The notes under the pieces were generated by a model. That model did no database searches, had not been told where the DNA came from, and saw only the letters and a list, made by a program, of their open reading frames with translations. Shown here in pieces: positions 6,771 to 8,743 of a stretch of DNA of 8,743 nucleotides (its first letter is position 1; each line of letters opens with the position of its first letter). This stretch comes from Sediminibacterium ginsengisoli. Lineage in GTDB: Bacteria > Bacteroidota > Bacteroidia > Chitinophagales > Chitinophagaceae. The position numbers were made by a program, and so were the translations under genes. The DNA lies in contig CAMAQW010000069.1 of the NCBI GenBank assembly GCA_945860335.1, positions 1 through 8,743 on the forward strand. The letters run 5' to 3'.

Positions 6771-7721
6771 TTAAAAAGTTCCGCTAATAAAATCCATGGT
6801 CAATTTGTATAAAACCAACATAGGAAGTACTTCGCAGGTGCAAAGGTACAAGAAAAAATGGAAGGCGCTCACCTTCAAAGAAGCCCTTACGATAGAGAAG
6901 GATATTAAATACCTATACACAAAAAGGAAACTGATGATGATTAATGCACTATTATAGGCGAAATCTTGAACAGTAAGTGGCGAAAACGCCAACAACAAAA
7001 TGGCTGGTATTAAAAAAACACCCATTACTTTATTGGTCAAAAAAACAATAAAACTATAATTACCAATGGCCTCTCTTTGAGAAAACAACCAACCAGAGAG
7101 CCATAAAAATAAAAATTTGAACAAATAGAGTGTCGTAAATCCAACAACACTATATGCAATACAGCTATACAGCGTCAAATCTACCCATCCATTTTTAATA
7201 GCAATCAGGGATACAAAAATAGATGCATTGAGAATGAATAAAATATTACTAAAAAGTGAAGCTAAATTATTTTGCTGTAACTGCTCTCTCGTTTGTTTTT
7301 GCCTTATAGGGCTTTGAAAAATGAGTTGAAAAACATTAGAAAAGTATTTGGGGAATGTTACTTTTATAAACGCCAAATAAAATAACATTCCAATAATCAA
7401 GTAAAACCTGCCATCAAAATTAGGGGCAATACGAAGTTCATTGATTCGGAAAGAAGGCTTTGTCTGCATCGGCAAATAAGGATGCGTCATTAGTTTTTTA
7501 TAAGATGCGGTATCCCTAATTGACTTTTTTTTCTGAAGTATCAAAAGTGAATCTGCTGCTCTTTGTATACTATCTGTAATGGTTGAATCTGCGGAAGGAA
7601 TCATAGACGTGGTGTCAATGATTGAAGTGCTATCTGGTTTTTGTTGAGCCAAAAGGCTAGTACCTATAAAAAGGGAAGCACTCAAAAAAGCTACAATGAA
7701 TAACAAATAACGGGATCGCAT
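6771..7721 (-). CDS. DUF4271 domain-containing integral membrane protein, function unknown
   Basis: A 316-residue protein with a cleavable-looking signal peptide (1-25, hydrophobic core LLFIVAFLSASLFIGTSLLA, then QQ). A Ser/Thr/Asp-rich, low-complexity segment (about 28-70) is probably periplasmic. The DUF4271-type membrane domain follows, with about six membrane segments: roughly 104-123, 153-175, 183-212, 224-247, 256-278 and 285-307. Cytoplasmic or periplasmic loops are short and basic (SPIRQKQTREQ, 137-147). The last segment carries polar residues within FHFFLYLCTCEVLPMLVLYK (287-306): His288, Cys294, Cys296, Glu297 and Pro300. This pattern looks like the family's conserved C-terminal motif (from memory). 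Bacteroidota genomes often place this gene directly ahead of hemD, as here, with 25 bases between. No function is known to me; a membrane role linked to heme or envelope metabolism is only a guess from context. The ATG at 7721 is needed for the signal peptide. Confidence 0.85.
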   Translation of the reverse strand: MRSRYLLFIVAFLSASLFIGTSLLAQQKPDSTSIIDTTSMIPSADSTITDSIQRAADSLLILQKKKSIRDTASYKKLMTHPYLPMQTKPSFRINELRIAPNFDGRFYLIIGMLFYLAFIKVTFPKYFSNVFQLIFQSPIRQKQTREQLQQNNLASLFSNILFILNASIFVSLIAIKNGWVDLTLYSCIAYSVVGFTTLYLFKFLFLWLSGWLFSQREAIGNYSFIVFLTNKVMGVFLIPAILLLAFSPLTVQDFAYNSALIIISFLFVYRYLISFSIVRASLKVSAFHFFLYLCTCEVLPMLVLYKLTMDFISGTF

Positions 7722-7726
7722 GGTTA

Positions 7727-7734
7727 CAAAAATA
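7727..7734 (-). promoter_or_regulatory. Candidate -7 box for the DUF4271-hemD-DUF255 operon
   Basis: On the minus strand the sequence is TATTTTTG, matching TAnnTTTG. It ends only 5 bases before the ATG of the DUF4271 gene, so a transcript from it would be nearly or fully leaderless. The closeness is unusual, and the box may be a chance match in AT-rich DNA. Confidence 0.3.
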
Positions 7735-7762
7735 AGGAGCTTCCTCTAACATTAACGGCATA

Positions 7763-7789
7763 GTTGCAAGTATTTGGTAGATTTGCAAC
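7763..7789. repeat. 7-bp inverted repeat with paired TTGCAA palindromes
   Basis: GTTGCAA and TTGCAAC form a perfect inverted repeat with a 13-base spacer. Each arm contains TTGCAA, itself a palindrome, so the site can also be read as two identical palindromes 19 bp apart, about two helical turns. It overlaps the candidate hemW -7 box and could be an operator for a dimeric or tetrameric regulator. There is no T-tract, so a terminator is unlikely. Confidence 0.4.
7778..7785 (+). promoter_or_regulatory. Candidate -7 box for hemW
   Basis: TAGATTTG matches the Bacteroidota consensus TAnnTTTG and ends 16 bases before the hemW ATG, giving a leader of about 10-12 bases. A TTG lies upstream (7764-7766) but only 11 bases away, too close for a standard -33 element. 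Its 3' half lies inside the right arm of the inverted repeat. Confidence 0.4.
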
Positions 7790-7801
7790 ATAAACATTTA
7801 C

Positions 7802-8743
7802 ATGGCAGGCATTTACATTCATATTCCTTTCTGCAAACAGGCCTGCCACTATTGTAATTTTCATTTTAGCGCTTCTACCAAATTATTAGACCCCATAGTA
7901 CAAGCCCTCTGCAAAGAAATAGAATTGCAGCAGCATTTTTTTGATGCACAAAACACATTAATAGACACTATTTATTTTGGAGGTGGCACCCCTTCACTTT
8001 TAACGAGTCATGCGACAGCGCAAATACTTGCTGCCATTAAAAAGTATTTTACCCTTTCTACGCAAATAGAAATTACACTTGAGGCCAACCCCGACGATAT
8101 CACAAAAGAAAAATTGATTGCATTTAAATCTATGGGGATTAATAGGCTTAGTATGGGTGTGCAATCGTTTGTAGACGAAGACCTTATCTGGATGAATCGT
8201 GCGCACCGATCAGAAGCTGCCGTTCAGGCCATTGAACTTGCAAAAGAAGTTGGTATCCATAATATTTCAATCGACCTTATTTATGGCATTCCCACACTTA
8301 CAGATGATAACTGGATTCAAAATATTAATAAAGCCGTTGCACTAGAAGTGCAGCATTTGTCTTGTTACGCATTAACCGTAGAGCCCAAAACACCACTCAA
8401 TGCACTTATTTTAAAAGGCGAAAAAGAAGATATTGATACTGCAAAACAAGCTGCACATTTTGAACTACTAACAAAGCATGCAGCACGGGCTGGATATGAA
8501 CATTACGAGCTTTCTAATTTTGCACTAGCAGGCTACAGAAGCAAGCATAATACCAGTTATTGGCAACAAAAAAAATACCTAGGCATTGGGCCATCTGCAC
8601 ACTCCTATACTGGTACTACCCGTCAATGGAATATTACAAACAATGCACTATATATAAGCAGCCTCGAAAAAGGCATCGTACCGTTTGAGTCAGAAACATT
8701 GCCACTAGCCACACAGTACAATGAATATATCATGACATCACTT
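7802..8743 (+). CDS. hemW: HemW, radical SAM-family heme chaperone (3' end cut by window)
   Basis: Member of the HemN/HemW radical SAM family, often annotated as oxygen-independent coproporphyrinogen III oxidase-like; HemW proteins bind heme and deliver it to target proteins rather than act as the oxidase. 314 codons are visible from ATG at 7802; the family is about 370-400 residues, so roughly 60-80 C-terminal residues are outside. Seen are the CxxxCxxC cluster motif C11-KQA-C15-HY-C18 followed by NF, YFGGGTPSLL (58-67) for SAM binding, LEANPDD (93-99), RLSMGVQSF (115-123), SIDLIYGIP (156-164), HYELSNFA (234-241), SKHNTSYW (247-254) and YLGIGPSAHS (259-268). The position of the fourth cysteine of true HemN (CxC) is Phe here, and the HNxxYW motif is present, both favouring HemW. 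It diverges from the DUF4271-hemD operon, a plausible functional link through heme. The MAGIYIHIPFC start is standard for the family. Confidence 0.93.
   Translation, partial: MAGIYIHIPFCKQACHYCNFHFSASTKLLDPIVQALCKEIELQQHFFDAQNTLIDTIYFGGGTPSLLTSHATAQILAAIKKYFTLSTQIEITLEANPDDITKEKLIAFKSMGINRLSMGVQSFVDEDLIWMNRAHRSEAAVQAIELAKEVGIHNISIDLIYGIPTLTDDNWIQNINKAVALEVQHLSCYALTVEPKTPLNALILKGEKEDIDTAKQAAHFELLTKHAARAGYEHYELSNFALAGYRSKHNTSYWQQKKYLGIGPSAHSYTGTTRQWNITNNALYISSLEKGIVPFESETLPLATQYNEYIMTSL

Larger units (their letters stand above)
7722..7801. promoter_or_regulatory. Divergent promoter region between the DUF4271 gene and hemW
   Basis: 80 bp separate the two divergent start codons, so both promoters must lie here or within the genes. 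Candidate -7 boxes matching TAnnTTTG are present on both strands. A 7-bp perfect inverted repeat, GTTGCAA (7763-7769) and TTGCAAC (7783-7789), lies on the hemW side and overlaps the hemW box. No matching TTTG -33 element is evident at normal spacing for either direction. Confidence 0.5.

Noticed and set aside
8000..8206. Minus-strand open frame of 68 codons
   Set aside because: Antisense to the radical SAM core of hemW; no recognisable protein.
1..8743. CRISPR arrays, insertion sequences, tRNA or rRNA genes, defence systems
   Set aside because: I found no regularly spaced repeats, terminal inverted repeats with a transposase, or cloverleaf-like segments; nearly all sequence is accounted for by the seven genes.

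Overview
The window is AT-rich and comes from a member of the Bacteroidota. Three things support this. It carries a gldK-gldL-gldM run, the core of the type IX secretion system (T9SS) and gliding motor, which is restricted to that phylum. It has Bacteroidota-type -7 promoter boxes (TAnnTTTG). No start codon has a convincing Shine-Dalgarno sequence, which is usual for the phylum. The protein style (the GldM N-terminus, a long GldL tail, a DUF4271-hemD pair) feels closest to the Chitinophagaceae or a related environmental lineage. That placement is an impression, not a proof.

Layout. Six genes lie on the minus strand and are read from right to left: a DUF4271 membrane protein (6771-7721), hemD (5942-6745), a 685-residue DUF255/COG1331 thioredoxin-like protein (3879-5936), then a 188-bp gap, gldK (2410-3690), gldL (1573-2358) and gldM (1 to 1517, running off the left edge with only its last few codons missing). 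On the plus strand hemW (7802 onward) diverges from the DUF4271 gene across an 80-bp intergenic region and runs off the right edge. There is no RNA gene, insertion sequence, CRISPR array or obvious pseudogene. Coding density is high.

Transcription units (inferred). DUF4271, hemD and the DUF255 gene are spaced by 25 and 5 bases and probably form one operon. gldK, gldL and gldM are spaced by 51 and 55 bases and form a second one. Its likely promoter is a TATATTTG box 26 bases upstream of the gldK ATG. gldN would be expected just beyond the left edge.

How the genes work together. GldL and GldM form the inner-membrane, proton-driven motor. GldM spans the periplasm to the outer-membrane-associated ring, where the GldK lipoprotein sits with GldN. 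The right half is heme-themed: HemD closes the tetrapyrrole ring of uroporphyrinogen III and HemW is a radical-SAM-family heme chaperone. The DUF4271 membrane protein between them is of unknown function.

This is mostly conserved core genome, and I do not see a clearly new system. The points most worth a second look are: the TTG start of the DUF255 gene together with an in-register A-AAA-AAA slippery heptamer at the end of hemD; a pair of TTGCAA palindromes in the hemW/DUF4271 divergent promoter region; and a threefold LNxxY repeat in the GldL tail.
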